A DNA stretch of 22,591 bases. Source: Jimgerdemannia flammicorona (Eukaryota; Mucoromycota; Endogonomycetes; Endogonales; Endogonaceae). How positions within the stretch are numbered: position 1 is the stretch's first letter; each line of letters begins with the position of its first letter. The stretch spans positions 1 through 22,591 of the forward strand of contig RBNI01001411.1 in NCBI GenBank assembly GCA_003990745.1, read 5' to 3'. This document shows, in pieces, positions 8,521 through 17,524 of the stretch. A program made the position numbers and the translations under genes. The notes beneath the pieces were generated by a model, which was given only the letters and a program-made list of their open reading frames with translations, was not told the origin of the DNA and ran no database searches.

Positions 8521-9600
8521 ACCTATCAGGAAATGGCAACAGGTCCCAGAAGAAAGGAAAGGCCCCTCTGTGACCCAGGAGACAGTGAAGCCTTCCACCA
8601 ACATTGGAGAAGAATTGACACCACAACAACAGCAACAACTGGTAGAACTCATCAACAAATATCAAGATATCTTCACCACCAATTATGGCAACCTGCCATA
8701 CAATCCATCATATCACCATAGCATAAATACAGGAAATGCAACACCCATCTGGCAGAAATCCTATAGAATACCCCATCACTTGAAAACATTCGAAAAAGAG
8801 CACATCCAAGAACTCTTAGACAATGGAGTCATCCGACTCTCTACCAGCCCCTGGGCCAGCCCTATACTTATTGTACCAAAGAAAGGAGGATGGAGACTCT
8901 GTGTGGATTACAGGAAACTCAATTCAGTCACCGAAAAGGATGCCTATCCTTTGCCCAGAATTGATGACCTCTTGGATCAGTTACAAGATGCCAGATACTT
9001 CAGCAGTATGGACCTCTTCGCAGGATTCCATGAGATCCCCATGAACTCTAAGAACATTCAAAAGACAGCCTTCCTTGCTCTAGGAAAACTGTTTGAGTAC
9101 CTCCAAATGCCCTTTGGACTTTGCAATGTACTCCCCACCTTCCAGAGGATGATGAATTCAGTCTATGCCCCTTGATCCACCATTGCCTGATTGTATACAT
9201 GGATGATTCCAATATCTACTCAGCTAATTTCAAAGAACACCTATACCACCTAGAGGAATTCTTCAAACTCACCCACAAGAACCACTTGAGACTGAATGCA
9301 AAGAAATGCTACTTTGGAAAACAGAAACTTGAATTACTTGGATTCATAGTTTCGAAAGAAAGAACCCATGCAGATCCAAAGAAAACTGAGAAGATCAACA
9401 ATTGGCCAGTACCCAAAACCCTGAAGGAGACACTATCATTTCTGATGCTAGTATCCTACTACAGAAGGTTTATCAAGAACTTTGCTCAAATTGCTGCTCT
9501 AATCCAGATCCTTCTCAAGAAAGGAGTGCCATTTAAATGGACAGAATCACATAGAAAAGCCTTCAAAGAACTCAAAAACCGCATGACTACAGCACCAATC
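8521..9600 (+). pseudogene. pol: Gypsy reverse transcriptase
   Basis: This copies element RNA into DNA. The blocks in order are: SPWASPILIVPKKGG, WRLCVDYRKLN, FSSMDLFAGFHEIPM (motif A, Asp at 9011-9013), MPFGLCNVLPTFQRMMN (motif B), then after a one-base frame change near 9175 IVYMDDSNIYS (motif C, YMDD at 9196-9207), CYFGKQKLELLGFIVSKE (motifs D/E) and the connection text WPVPKTLKE. All catalytic Asp residues are retained, and there is no stop other than at the frame change. This makes it the best preserved domain of the element. The block order and sequence are those of Ty3/gypsy. Confidence 0.95.
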
Positions 9601-9999
9601 CTTGTGTGCCCCAATCTACAGAAGCCATTCATCTTATATACAGATACCTCTAAAGTTGACCTCAGAGCAGTTCTAGCCCAAGAAGGACCCAATCAACAGC
9701 ACCATATGATAGCTTATGCAAGCAGAGCTATCAATCAGCAGCAGATTAACTATGGTAGCACCAAACTGGAATGCCTTGCAGTCATATGGGCAGTCACCCT
9801 TTTCAAGTATTACCTCATCAGAAAAAGGTTCACCCTGATCACAGACCATACAGCCCTCAAATGGTTATTCAACTGCAAGGAACTCACCAGAATCCTAGCC
9901 CGCTGAATCCTTATCCTTCAGGATTACAAAATCACCATTATCCACAAAGCAGAAAAAGCTCACAACAATGTTGATGTACTTTCCCACCAGCCCCAATGA
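9601..9999 (+). pseudogene. pol: Gypsy RNase H
   Basis: This degrades the RNA strand of the RNA-DNA hybrid. It continues in the RT frame: FILYTDTSKVDLRAVLAQ (first Asp at 9643), YASRAINQQQINYGSTKLEC (catalytic Glu), TDHTALKWLF (Asp at 9844), a TGA at 9904, then ILILQDYKITIIHKAEKAHN and VDVLSHQP ending at TGA 9997-9999. The usual ADALSR end is present as VDVLSH. Active-site acidic residues are present. The TGA at 9997 overlaps an ATG at 9996 of the integrase frame. Confidence 0.92.
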
Positions 10000-11312
10000 A
10001 TCAGAAGAAGGGTGTCCCAAGGAACTACACCCTAAAGGAAGCTCCTCGGACTATTGAGGCACAAGAAGATCTCATCTGTAAAGAACATCAGAAAGCCCAC
10101 CAAGGACAGACAAGTACAGAAGACAAGATTCAAAAACTGTATCAACACTGGCCCCACCTTAGAGCATAAGTTCAAGACATCATTCAGAAATATTACACCT
10201 GCCAGAAGTACCAAGGGAAGAAGAACTATCAAGCACCACTGCAACCAATCACACCACCAGACAACATCCTTCAGAGATGGGGAATAGATGTAATTGGACC
10301 TCTACCAGTTATACCAAGAAGAAACAAATATATCCTTGTATTTGTGGAATATCTGACCAAGTGGCCCAAGGCTTTCCCAATAGAAATCACGGATGCCTTA
10401 ACCATTGTAGGCCTTCTCCATGGACTCACACTCAGATATGGACCTCCAGAAGAACTTATCTCTGACCAAGGCACATAATTCATCAATAACATAATCACAA
10501 GTTATGCCTGAATTCACAAGATCCACCTCAAGCAGACCACATCATACCACCCTCAAACCAATGGTATGACAGAAAGAATGAACCAGACCATCAAGAAAGA
10601 ACTTGCCTGAGTCAATCCTATCAATTGGGACCTCAGTTTACCTGAGATCCTATGGGAGATCTGGAACACCCCTGCTGCCTCCACCAAACAAAAGCCATTC
10701 AAAATGATGTTTACTAAGAAGACCAGAACTGCTGACCATGAGAATCTCAGAGAGCTCCTCAAAAAGGCAGAACAGTTATATAATCAAGCCCAAGGTCAGA
10801 TTATCAAAGCCCAAGAAAGACAAAAGAAGTATTATGACCAGAAGCAGAAAGATCAGGAGATTAAGATTGGAGATCAAGTACTAGTTTGGAGAAGCATGAT
10901 TGAAATGAATTTCACTGCCAAACTGAAACCCAAATGAGAAGGACCTTATCATGTATACAATATCAGAGGAACTAACATCTATTTAAGAAGTATGGATAGA
11001 TGAATCCTGAGAACACCAGTATACATCAATTGCCTCAAACTATATCTCCCCTCTACACCATGGGCCAAAGGATTGATCAGTACCTCTAGACATTGGTCCT
11101 CAGCTCCTTCAAAGCCCTATCAGTTCCTCTACCCCAATTTGGCCAAGCTAATGGAAGCCCCCTTCAGAGGATCCAAGCTCATCAAGAAAATCTCACCTTG
11201 GCCAGATGTCTACTACAAGTCCACCAACTGCAGGCCTATTATGCAATCAGTGAACAATTGTAGAACCTCCCAGCCCCAGAGCAGACCTACATCAGGAACA
11301 CCACCGGTCTGA
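9996..11312 (+). pseudogene. pol: Gypsy integrase with GPY/F block
   Basis: This inserts the cDNA. The zinc-binding part has HQKAH (H-x3-H at 10086-10100) and TCQKYQ near 10197-10214, where the second Cys of C-x2-C is Tyr. The catalytic core has WGIDVIGPLP (Asp 10287), LISDQGT (Asp 10464) and GMTERMN (Glu 10572), an exact D-x58-D-x35-E spacing with all three residues kept. The GPY/F block follows near 10941-10990 (GPYHVYNIRGTNIYL), after a stop at 10935 in a context that suggests a former Trp codon. Further stops are at 10167, 10476, 10509, 10608 and 11001. The frame then stays open to 11312, with no chromodomain signature. Confidence 0.93.
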
Positions 11313-11545
11313 CCAGAAGAGACACTACTGCTGCAGACAGACTATACACCATTTACAAACGAAATCTCACAGCCCTGACACAGGCACAATTCTCCCTGAA
11401 TGACATTCAAGGAATGAACCCTATTACCTATTTAAGCATCATCAATTCCATCGAAATCCTATTCCCTGAAGAAGAAGAAGAGCTCATAGAATGGTGCAAC
11501 CCTAGTACAGACAATGAAGATGATGCTTATTGGGATGATGACTAA
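11060..11545 (+). pseudogene. Small ORF after integrase, unknown function
   Basis: An ATG at 11060 (MGQRIDQYL) begins a frame different from integrase and overlapping its tail. It gives 161 codons, broken only by TAG at 11087 and 11261, both single transitions from CAG. The protein would contain FKALSVPLPQFGQ, ENLTLARCLLQVHQLQAYYA, DRLYTIYKRNLTALTQAQFS and a strongly acidic end (FPEEEEELIEW, DNEDDAYWDDD). It stops at 11543-11545, 39 bases before the LTR. No signal peptide or membrane segment is seen, so it does not look like an envelope. The overlapping integrase frame is also open here to 11312, so which frame was translated in 11060-11312 is not settled. Confidence 0.6.
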
Positions 11546-11572
11546 AGAATAGTCTGGGACAGACTACTCTTC

Positions 11573-11584
11573 AGTGGGGGCTGA
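11573..11584 (+). promoter_or_regulatory. Polypurine tract next to the 3' LTR
   Basis: AGTGGGGGCTGA directly abuts the 3' LTR start at 11585. The G-rich run is short but is at the place where a plus-strand primer is expected. Confidence 0.55.
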
Positions 11585-11678
11585 TGTGATAAACCAAGAC
11601 ATACTACTCAAATTATATCTTAACCAGATGACTTGAACACACAGCATAGTAACTAGCAACCATTGCTGTGGAAAACTG

Positions 11679-11686
11679 TATAAATA
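11679..11686 (+). promoter_or_regulatory. TATA box of the 3' LTR
   Basis: TATAAATA, at the position equivalent to 2827-2834 in the 5' LTR. Confidence 0.55.
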
Positions 11687-11854
11687 GCCAGACATACCAG
11701 AAAGGATCTGTTTACCTGTACAGACTCTGTACACTGTACAGGTCCTATACACCATACAGACTCTGTACATCTACCATAAGTAGCAGATCTATAGTTAGCC
11801 ACATAGTAACTAGATAGCAACCAACTTGTATAAATTACCCCAGAGATAAGAGTG

Positions 11855-11860
11855 AATAAA
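11855..11860 (+). terminator. Polyadenylation signal AATAAA in the 3' LTR
   Basis: The copy of the signal that would act on the genomic transcript, equivalent to 3021-3026. Confidence 0.5.
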
Positions 11861-12900
11861 CCTCAGTCTGAAATTGAATCCAAAAGCAAAAGTCAAGTCT
11901 GCCTACCACACTTCGAGAGGAACTCTACAGCCACTGTTAGGAGATTGTGAGCATTGGTCCCCTTTTCCACTCCAGTCCACTTTCTGATATAAAGCTTGAA
12001 GATTTTGCTACCAAGTTTGAGTGAAGAACTTTGCTGCCTTTTGAAGAGAAATCCGCTACTTAAGGAATAAGCTGCTACATTTTTGGTTCACTTACCAGAT
12101 AAGCCTGAAGATTTGCTGCCCAAGTTCAAGGAAAAACTTCACCACCATTTCCAAGAAGACCACTGTTTTCAAGTTATTCACTGCATTCCCAGAGAACCCA
12201 CCTTTCTTGCCACAAGCCAGTCTTTCTGATGCAACTTCACAGTGGAGCCAGTCTATGATGTAACCCTGTACAAATGAAGTCAGTCTTTGGTGTAACTTGT
12301 CAAGAATCCAAGTAGTATTCCCAGTTGAAGCTGATTCAGGAAGAATCCGCGACACCAGAGATATTCAAATTATCTGTGCCATCCAAAGTTATCCGTTGTT
12401 CCCAGTAAGTCTGAGTTATTAAGATATCTGCCACCAGTATAATCCCCAGTAAGAAGAATCCGCGACATTCAAGAAGCCCGCCATTTTTGGAGAACCTGCA
12501 CCAAATCAAGATGTCCGCCAAAATCGTCTCGCCAGAAATTGCATACTTTTGGAAATTGTCACACTACATGGAGATCATCATGCAGAGATCACCACCACCC
12601 AAGAAGGAGAACCACAAAAATTGCCAGATCATTATACACAGAGATTGTCATACTACACATGAAATTCTACTATCCCCAGTTGACCCAAGAAGGAAAGACA
12701 CAAATCACTGCTACACCTAGAGAACTGTCCCAATAAGGAAACTGCTTGCAGATATCCAGCTTGACTATTATACTACTAAACACTAAGGATCTCAGGAATC
12801 TTAGAACATTTTATTGCTTTTTGACAAAGTAACTGGGGGCTCAAGCCAAACTACATCAACCCCAACCTTGTAATTTGCCTCCATTGAGCCGGCACATTAC

Positions 12901-12905
12901 AGTAT
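12901..12905. repeat. Right target-site duplication of the gypsy element
   Basis: AGTAT after the 3' LTR. The leading A is shared with the terminal A of the LTR (ATTACA), so the duplication is 4 or 5 bases. Confidence 0.7.
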
Positions 12906-13530
12906 CTAGTACCACTCATACCACTCTACTGCACCTCTCAGTACCACTACATCTGCTACCAACCCTAATCTAACCACCATATTATTGGCAAAGGCCCCCA
13001 TCTTCTAGTTAACCCCAGAATGTCCAACCTCCCTACTCTTTATCAAATCTTATCCAAAAGCAGCTCCAGGAATAGCACATACAGGATTGACAACAGTGAA
13101 TCCCCCTGTAAAACTCCTCTGCCTAGAGGGAATAAAATTGCTTTAAAGCTATTTATCAGAATTAATACCTGACTCTCTTCCAGCAGACTGACTAAGGCCC
13201 ACTGGACCCCTGGGGGAACTCTTATACACTTTAGTATAACTTTCAACCATACTCACCAGACCCTATTATAGGTCTTCTCCTAGTCCAGAAAAACCAGTTA
13301 TCTATCTATCCCAGTAGTATAAGCCCCTTTGATGATACCATACATCCAGGCTCTCTCATTTCTAATCAGATATCTCTCAACAAAACCTCTTTCTCAGTTT
13401 CCAGTATATACTGAGCCACTTCTTACAGTCTAGCCACTAGTATCTTTGTGATCAGTTTGTAGTCCATATTCAGAAGTATGATCAGTCACCAGTTTTTCCA
13501 CTCCTCTCCCCTCTCCTTATTCCTGAATAG
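12906..13530 (-). pseudogene. LINE ORF2, reverse transcriptase core
   Basis: On the minus strand from 13530: LFRNKERGEEWKNW, then LI-x-LLNMDYKLITKIL (RT block 2 of L1/Tx1 LINEs), later GRGVLQGDSLLSILY near 13123-13080 (RT block 4, usually RGVRQGCPLSPLLY). Near 12974-12992 lies a box reading AFANNM where FADDM is expected, so both catalytic Asp codons appear changed to Asn by G-to-A. Three frames are needed to follow it. Both ends are cut: by the DIRS element at 13516-13530 and by the gypsy element at 12901-12905. Confidence 0.88.
13516..13530. repeat. 15-base core at the low-coordinate DIRS boundary
   Basis: CTTATTCCTGAATAG matches CTTAGTCTTAAACAG at 18844-18858 in 11 of 15 bases, same orientation. 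It also matches the reverse complement of 14523-14537 in 11 of 15. It is the likely crossover or target site. Here it also reads as LINE coding text (LFRNK on the minus strand). Confidence 0.55.
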
Positions 13531-13620
13531 ATGAGGCACCATAGGTGCTGAAGTCTGTCACAGATATGACGAGCTTAAAGAGGACTATGAAGAGATGGTT
13601 TATGTCATTCTGAAAGCATT

Positions 13621-13635
13621 GACATACTTTACTTT
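13621..13635. repeat. Left target-site duplication of the truncated LINE copy
   Basis: GACATACTTTACTTT, identical to 14179-14193. With the insert removed, the inverted repeat aligns without a gap to its partner at 18776-18795. Confidence 0.9.
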
Positions 13636-14109
13636 GGGACTTTTGGTTAGCAGTTAGTAAGAGGTTAGAGGTCAAGAGGAGATCAGATGGGGAGAGAGGC
13701 CAATGGGAAGATTTGAGGACTAGGTTGGTGAGAGGTATGGGCAATGAATGGCTCACTATAGGATGGGTTTTAGCTATATGGGTGGGGTTGACTGGACATT
13801 GGCTCTTTGTTTTTGAGGAGGGGTGACAGATAGGTCTGCAGGAGAAGTTGCTAAGATGGGAGGGATTGTTGGGTGATTTATTGACAGAGTGGTGGATAGG
13901 CTGGGGTCCCCAGGGTAGGCATCATCACTGTCTGATGGAAGGAATATGAGAACAGAGTGGTGGGCAGATAGCGATGATTAATAACCTAGTGGTCTTTAAT
14001 CAAGAAGAGGTGGAGAGATGGGGCCCCCTAGGGGGATCAGATAGGGGCAGGTACAGTATACTTATATGGGATAGATTGGAGTATTAATAAAGGAAGGAGT
14101 CCAAAAGAC

Positions 14110-14178
<69 letters not shown>
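13636..14178 (+). mobile_element. 5'-truncated LINE copy of the same family as the host LINE
   Basis: 477 bases plus an A66 tail (14113-14178), flanked by perfect 15-base duplications. The body aligns with the reverse complement of window bases 1 to about 481 (ORF2 end and 3' UTR), sharing GGACTTTTGG at its start, GGGAGAGAGG and the end GACTATAA. It inserted in the plus orientation into the DIRS inverted repeat. The long unbroken tail and identical duplications make it the youngest event visible. Confidence 0.9.
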
Positions 14179-14180
<2 letters not shown>

Positions 14181-14193
14181 CATACTTTACTTT
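14179..14193. repeat. Right target-site duplication of the truncated LINE copy
   Basis: GACATACTTTACTTT immediately after the poly-A tail. Confidence 0.9.
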
Positions 14194-14451
14194 ATCTTAG
14201 ACATATTTGTTTTATACACAACTATGAATTTATCTGTCTAAGACTTATATGTGAGATATTGTATAAAACTAGAAGTAAAACATAGTAATAAAAAGAGTAT
14301 TCTAGCTTCCATAGAGTTTCCTTAGCTAAGAAAGATTGGCAGTGAGCCCAAAATTAGAAGTAAGAAAAAACAGCCCAGTTGCTAAGACCACCAAAGAAGG
14401 AAGGAAGAAGAATCCATAAGGAAGTAAATAAAAAGAATTGGGATGAGTGAG

Positions 14452-14572
14452 AAACCAACTCTTCATAGTCCTCTTTAAGCTCATAAAGTCTGAGACAGAC
14501 TTCAGTGTCTATAGTACCTTGTCTATCTGGGACTAAGCTCTGCTTGGTTCTGGACTATTTTAGAGTTGGTTG
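14452..14572 (-). repeat. DIRS internal complementary region (joined ends)
   Basis: The first part (14452-14537) is the reverse complement of the low-coordinate end 13516-13615. The second part (14523-14572) is the reverse complement of the high-coordinate end 18812-18858. Joined in this order they equal the junction that would form if the two ends of the element were ligated, as expected for the template that lets DIRS elements circularise. The join falls at about 14523-14537. Confidence 0.82.
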
Positions 14573-14676
14573 TTCATAGATTGGAGATAAGTAGAGTACT
14601 AGACCAGCATAGTGGCCTTGCACCAGAGGACCATATATATTAAAGACTTTGTCTGAGAGATCTTAGAAATAACTGA
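14573..14676. other. Short non-coding gap between the DIRS recombinase and internal complementary region
   Basis: Nothing is recognised here. The stretch 14346-14451, on the other side of the internal complementary region, is likewise empty apart from being A-rich. Confidence 0.4.
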
Positions 14677-15690
14677 TTATCTATGGGATAGATAGTAGTG
14701 ATATTCGAAAGTGATCTTAGAGCTCCAATTCTCACTCTCTAGAACTTTGTCAATGGGAGTTCTCCCTTTCAATGCCTCAGTGGAGGATAGGTCAATGCAA
14801 GCAGCCACCATGTATTCTGAAAACCAGTTGCAGAGGCAGTCTATAGTTAGGTTGTGATAGAGAGGGCATATATAGATAAAGATGCAGTCTCTATCATGTA
14901 GTGGTTGTAGAGGTCCCATTTCACACATCCAGCAGTAGACCCAGTATACCAGACATATATCCTTATCCTCCAGAAATACAGAGATGGGGTGGGAGATCTT
15001 GTAGTGAGAGTCAGGTGTGTATTTCTTGGTTATGTCTGCTGTGAGAACTATTTCAGTAGGCCAGTCCACTTGGCTGCTCCAGAAATCCACCATCACCTGA
15101 TATTGGGCAAAATTGCTTATAACATACTATGATATACAAAGTGCCAGAAGAGTATGAGTTTTCTTGCCACACAGAACCTGCTGCTTAATAGAGTTGAAAG
15201 GGCCTAAAGAGGCCAGCCAGTGAATAAGAACAGAAATATCCCACTGTTGGGCTTTAACCTTAGATGGAAGGGGGCATAAGTTGCCTGCCCCTCAGATGAG
15301 GTAAGAGACTATGGAGAGTTTGGAGAATCAGATACTGTTGATGGCAGTTCACCAAATGATAGTGATATAGATATCTCAGAGTAGTTAGGTGCTCATTCTC
15401 TCATGAAAGAGGTGGGCAAGGTAATTTGTCTGCTGTTCAATAGAAGCCTGAATGGGATTGATGTATCATTGATGCCACCAATAGAAATAGTATTGGTAGG
15501 CAGACTCATAATTCTTGTGAGAAGAGGACCAGATACTGGCTCGGATAAGGTTACAAGTTGGTTTCACCAGCATCACAGTATCAGGAAATTACTACTGCTT
15601 AACCAAGCAAGAGTGTCCCAATGGTACATCTGTATCACCATTATCAGAGCTCAATGTGGAAGGAGAATTGGGGGGGCCATCACTATCTCC
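14677..15690 (-). pseudogene. DIRS tyrosine recombinase
   Basis: From about 15265 on the minus strand one frame runs to 14677 with a single TAG near 15128: WDISVLIHWLASLGPF, QVLCGKKTHTLLALCIS, then WPTEIVLTADITKKYTP, CNWFSEYMVAACIDLSS, and an end box IDKVLESENWSSKITFEYHY with a candidate nucleophilic Tyr, as in DIRS recombinases (DIL-x2-x-WSS-x-TF-x-x-x-Y). The first catalytic Arg region coincides with the TAG, and the H-x-x-R box (near CIDLSS) is not recognisable, so it is inactive. The enzyme would integrate a circular DNA without an integrase. Upstream to 15690 the text is weakly readable. Confidence 0.8.
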
Positions 15691-17500
15691 AGGAGTTCAG
15701 GCCACTAGCTCTGTCATGGCCAGAAGAGAGTGATGAGGATGAGGTGAGAGTATTGGTCCTCCTTCACCTTACATAGAGTGCAATTGATCAGGATCCAAAG
15801 TGGGTTCACATATACTCCAGTTGGAGACCAGTGGTGTAGAAAAGCATCCATCTCCAAACCTCAGAGTCAGCCTACCAGCTGTAAAAGAGGGGGGTCTGTA
15901 TGGTTGTTTGGGAGATGAATAGTCAAGTTGGATCAGGCCCCACAAGTGGTATAGATGCCAGAAGACTGCTGGGTGCAGCTTCCAGTCATTGGGATTGGGA
16001 TGCAGGTGGCTCAGAAAGTCTGCTCAGATATTCTCTGAACCCAGGAGATATTTCATGAAGAGACAATGTGGTGCATTATACAGATTAGATAAATGTGTAC
16101 TGCAACAGCATAGAGATGGTTGAGAGAGCCCCCTTATTTGTTGATGAATATCTATACAGTCATATTGTCTATTTGGACCAGGACTGTACAGTTCTGCCAG
16201 TGGTATGAGTTGATTAGTAGGGCAAAAAGGACTGTCTTCAGCTCATGGTAGTTGATGGATAGGCAGTGTTCTGATGATATCCAGGTACTGGCCACATGCC
16301 ATACTGCATGACTAATGTTAGTGGTAGAGGAGAAGATCTTGAAATCTCATCCCACATCACTAACATCCATATCTACCATGATCTCAGAAATCTCAGTGAG
16401 AAGAGACAGACCATTCTATCTCAACAGTTCATGAGACCACCAGCAGAGGTCCGTCAATGAAGCTGAAGAGCATATCATCTGTCTGTTCTAAATGTAATGA
16501 TAGAGGGCAGTCGGTATATCACAGATAAGTACCCAGATATAGAAGCAAGTAGAAAAAATCACCTGGGTTGTGGAGTTGCTTAGGCCAACCAGAGAGGCCA
16601 CCTTGCAGATTGGGATGCTGGATTCAGAGGCCAGATGAAGGAGGGAGGTCATCTCTTTGCAGATCTTGCATACCTTATTGATGTGTAGGTATAGCTCTAT
16701 GACATTGATATCTATCAGGAACTTGAGGAACATCTGAACTTACTTGGGGTCTCATGTACATTTCATCAGATAAAGGAGGAACCCCAGGGTTTCCAGGTGG
16801 TCATAAACCAACTGGCTATGGTAAATAGCTTCATCATGGCTGGAGGACAGAAGGCAAATATTGTCAATATAGTAGGTGAGGCAAATGGTATGTCACTGTA
16901 GTGGTTCCAGAATGGTAGCCATAATCTTCATCCAAATCCAAGAGACCAAAAATAGTCTGAATAGTATGGCCTGAAATTTTCAGTTGATTTGTCACCATTG
17001 GAATACCAGAAATTGTTGGTTAGTAGGGTAGAGAGAGATGTAGAGGTAGATATTCTTGATGTCTATCTTGATGAGAAAGTCCCCCAGGTATATCATATGG
17101 TAGAGCATTTGAATACCTTCCATCTTAAAGTGCAATTGCTGCACAAACTCATTCAGTGAACATGTATCAAGGTAGGCCTGATTCTTGTTAATCTGGGAGA
17201 TGGAGAAGATGCTGGAAAAGAAGATCTCTTCCCCAGGATGTGCCTCATAGATGGTCTCTTTGTCATAGAAGTCTTGAATAGCACTATCTACTAGAGCCTT
17301 TACTATGGTGGTTATGTCTTATTTATATAAGAAGCAGGACCAGATATATAGTGGGGTCAAGAGGTATGTCCAGTTGATGCATATCTTACTATGGGCTATA
17401 TCATTCACCAGTAGTTGACACTCAGTGTCTACCAAACCAATTCAGGGACTTGAGTCAGTCAAGCACCCACCTTTGAGATATTGGGCACTTTCAGGACCAG
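15690..17500 (-). pseudogene. DIRS-type reverse transcriptase and RNase H
   Basis: Minus-strand order of blocks: LNEFVQQLHFKMEGIQML and DFLIKIDIKNIYLYISL near 17160-17040 (motif A region, Asp kept), LTYYIDNICLLSSSHDEA near 16890-16840 (motif C, YIDD read as YIDN through G-to-A), FLKFLIDINVIELYL and PICKVASLVGLSNS in the open stretch 16733-16488 (DIRS/PAT type thumb). RNase H text follows: INYHELKTVLFALL near 16250, QIDNMTV near 16170, then a degraded HVPG-like box near 16050. A segment MDAFLHHWSPTGVYVNPLW near 15860-15800 is typical of DIRS-type pol after RNase H. Numerous stops and frame changes make it inactive. Confidence 0.88.
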
Positions 17501-17524
17501 TGAGTAATATAGAGAGGGGATCCT

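Larger units (their letters stand above)
2733..12901 (+). mobile_element. Ty3/gypsy LTR retrotransposon carrying a dUTPase domain
   Basis: The element is complete in structure, 10.2 kb: 5' LTR, tRNA-Pro-like primer site, gag, protease, long spacer, dUTPase, RT, RNase H, integrase, a small last ORF, purine tract and 3' LTR. The order RT, RNase H, integrase with a GPY/F block places it in Ty3/gypsy. It is flanked by AGTAT (or GTAT) duplications and interrupts LINE RT. Following the coding text requires about seven frame changes and more than twenty in-frame stops, so this copy cannot move on its own. No chromodomain and no envelope-like ORF with membrane segments were seen. Confidence 0.95.
11585..12901 (+). 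repeat. 3' LTR of the gypsy element (1317 bp)
   Basis: It aligns with the 5' LTR throughout. In the first 430 or so aligned bases about thirty substitutions were counted by eye, all but about two being transitions. Each LTR keeps CG dinucleotides that the other shows as TG or CA, for example around 3668-3700 versus 12490-12530. This indicates age and decay after insertion. Confidence 0.95.
13581..14345 (-). repeat. DIRS inverted terminal repeat, 3' side (interrupted)
   Basis: Segments 13581-13635 and 14194-14345 are together the reverse complement of 18620-18829, with similarity of roughly 80 percent by eye. A LINE fragment (13636-14178) and its target duplication split it. Outside it, 13516-13580 forms the extra extension that matches only the internal complementary region. 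Confidence 0.85.

Noticed and set aside
10940..11312. Chromodomain after integrase
   Set aside because: No aromatic-cage or WEP-like pattern was found in any frame. Only the GPY/F block is supported.
13540..13620. Continuation of LINE coding text to the right of 13530 (FQNDINHLFIVLFKL)
   Set aside because: It looked LINE-like at first, but the sequence recurs in the DIRS internal complementary region and partly in the other inverted repeat, so it belongs to the DIRS end.
14113..14178. A66 run as an assembly filler
   Set aside because: It sits at the 3' end of a LINE copy and is followed by a perfect target duplication, so it is a true tail, although its length may be imprecise.
15403..15708. 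101-codon plus-strand ORF
   Set aside because: It overlaps DIRS pol and recombinase text on the opposite strand and has no family signature.
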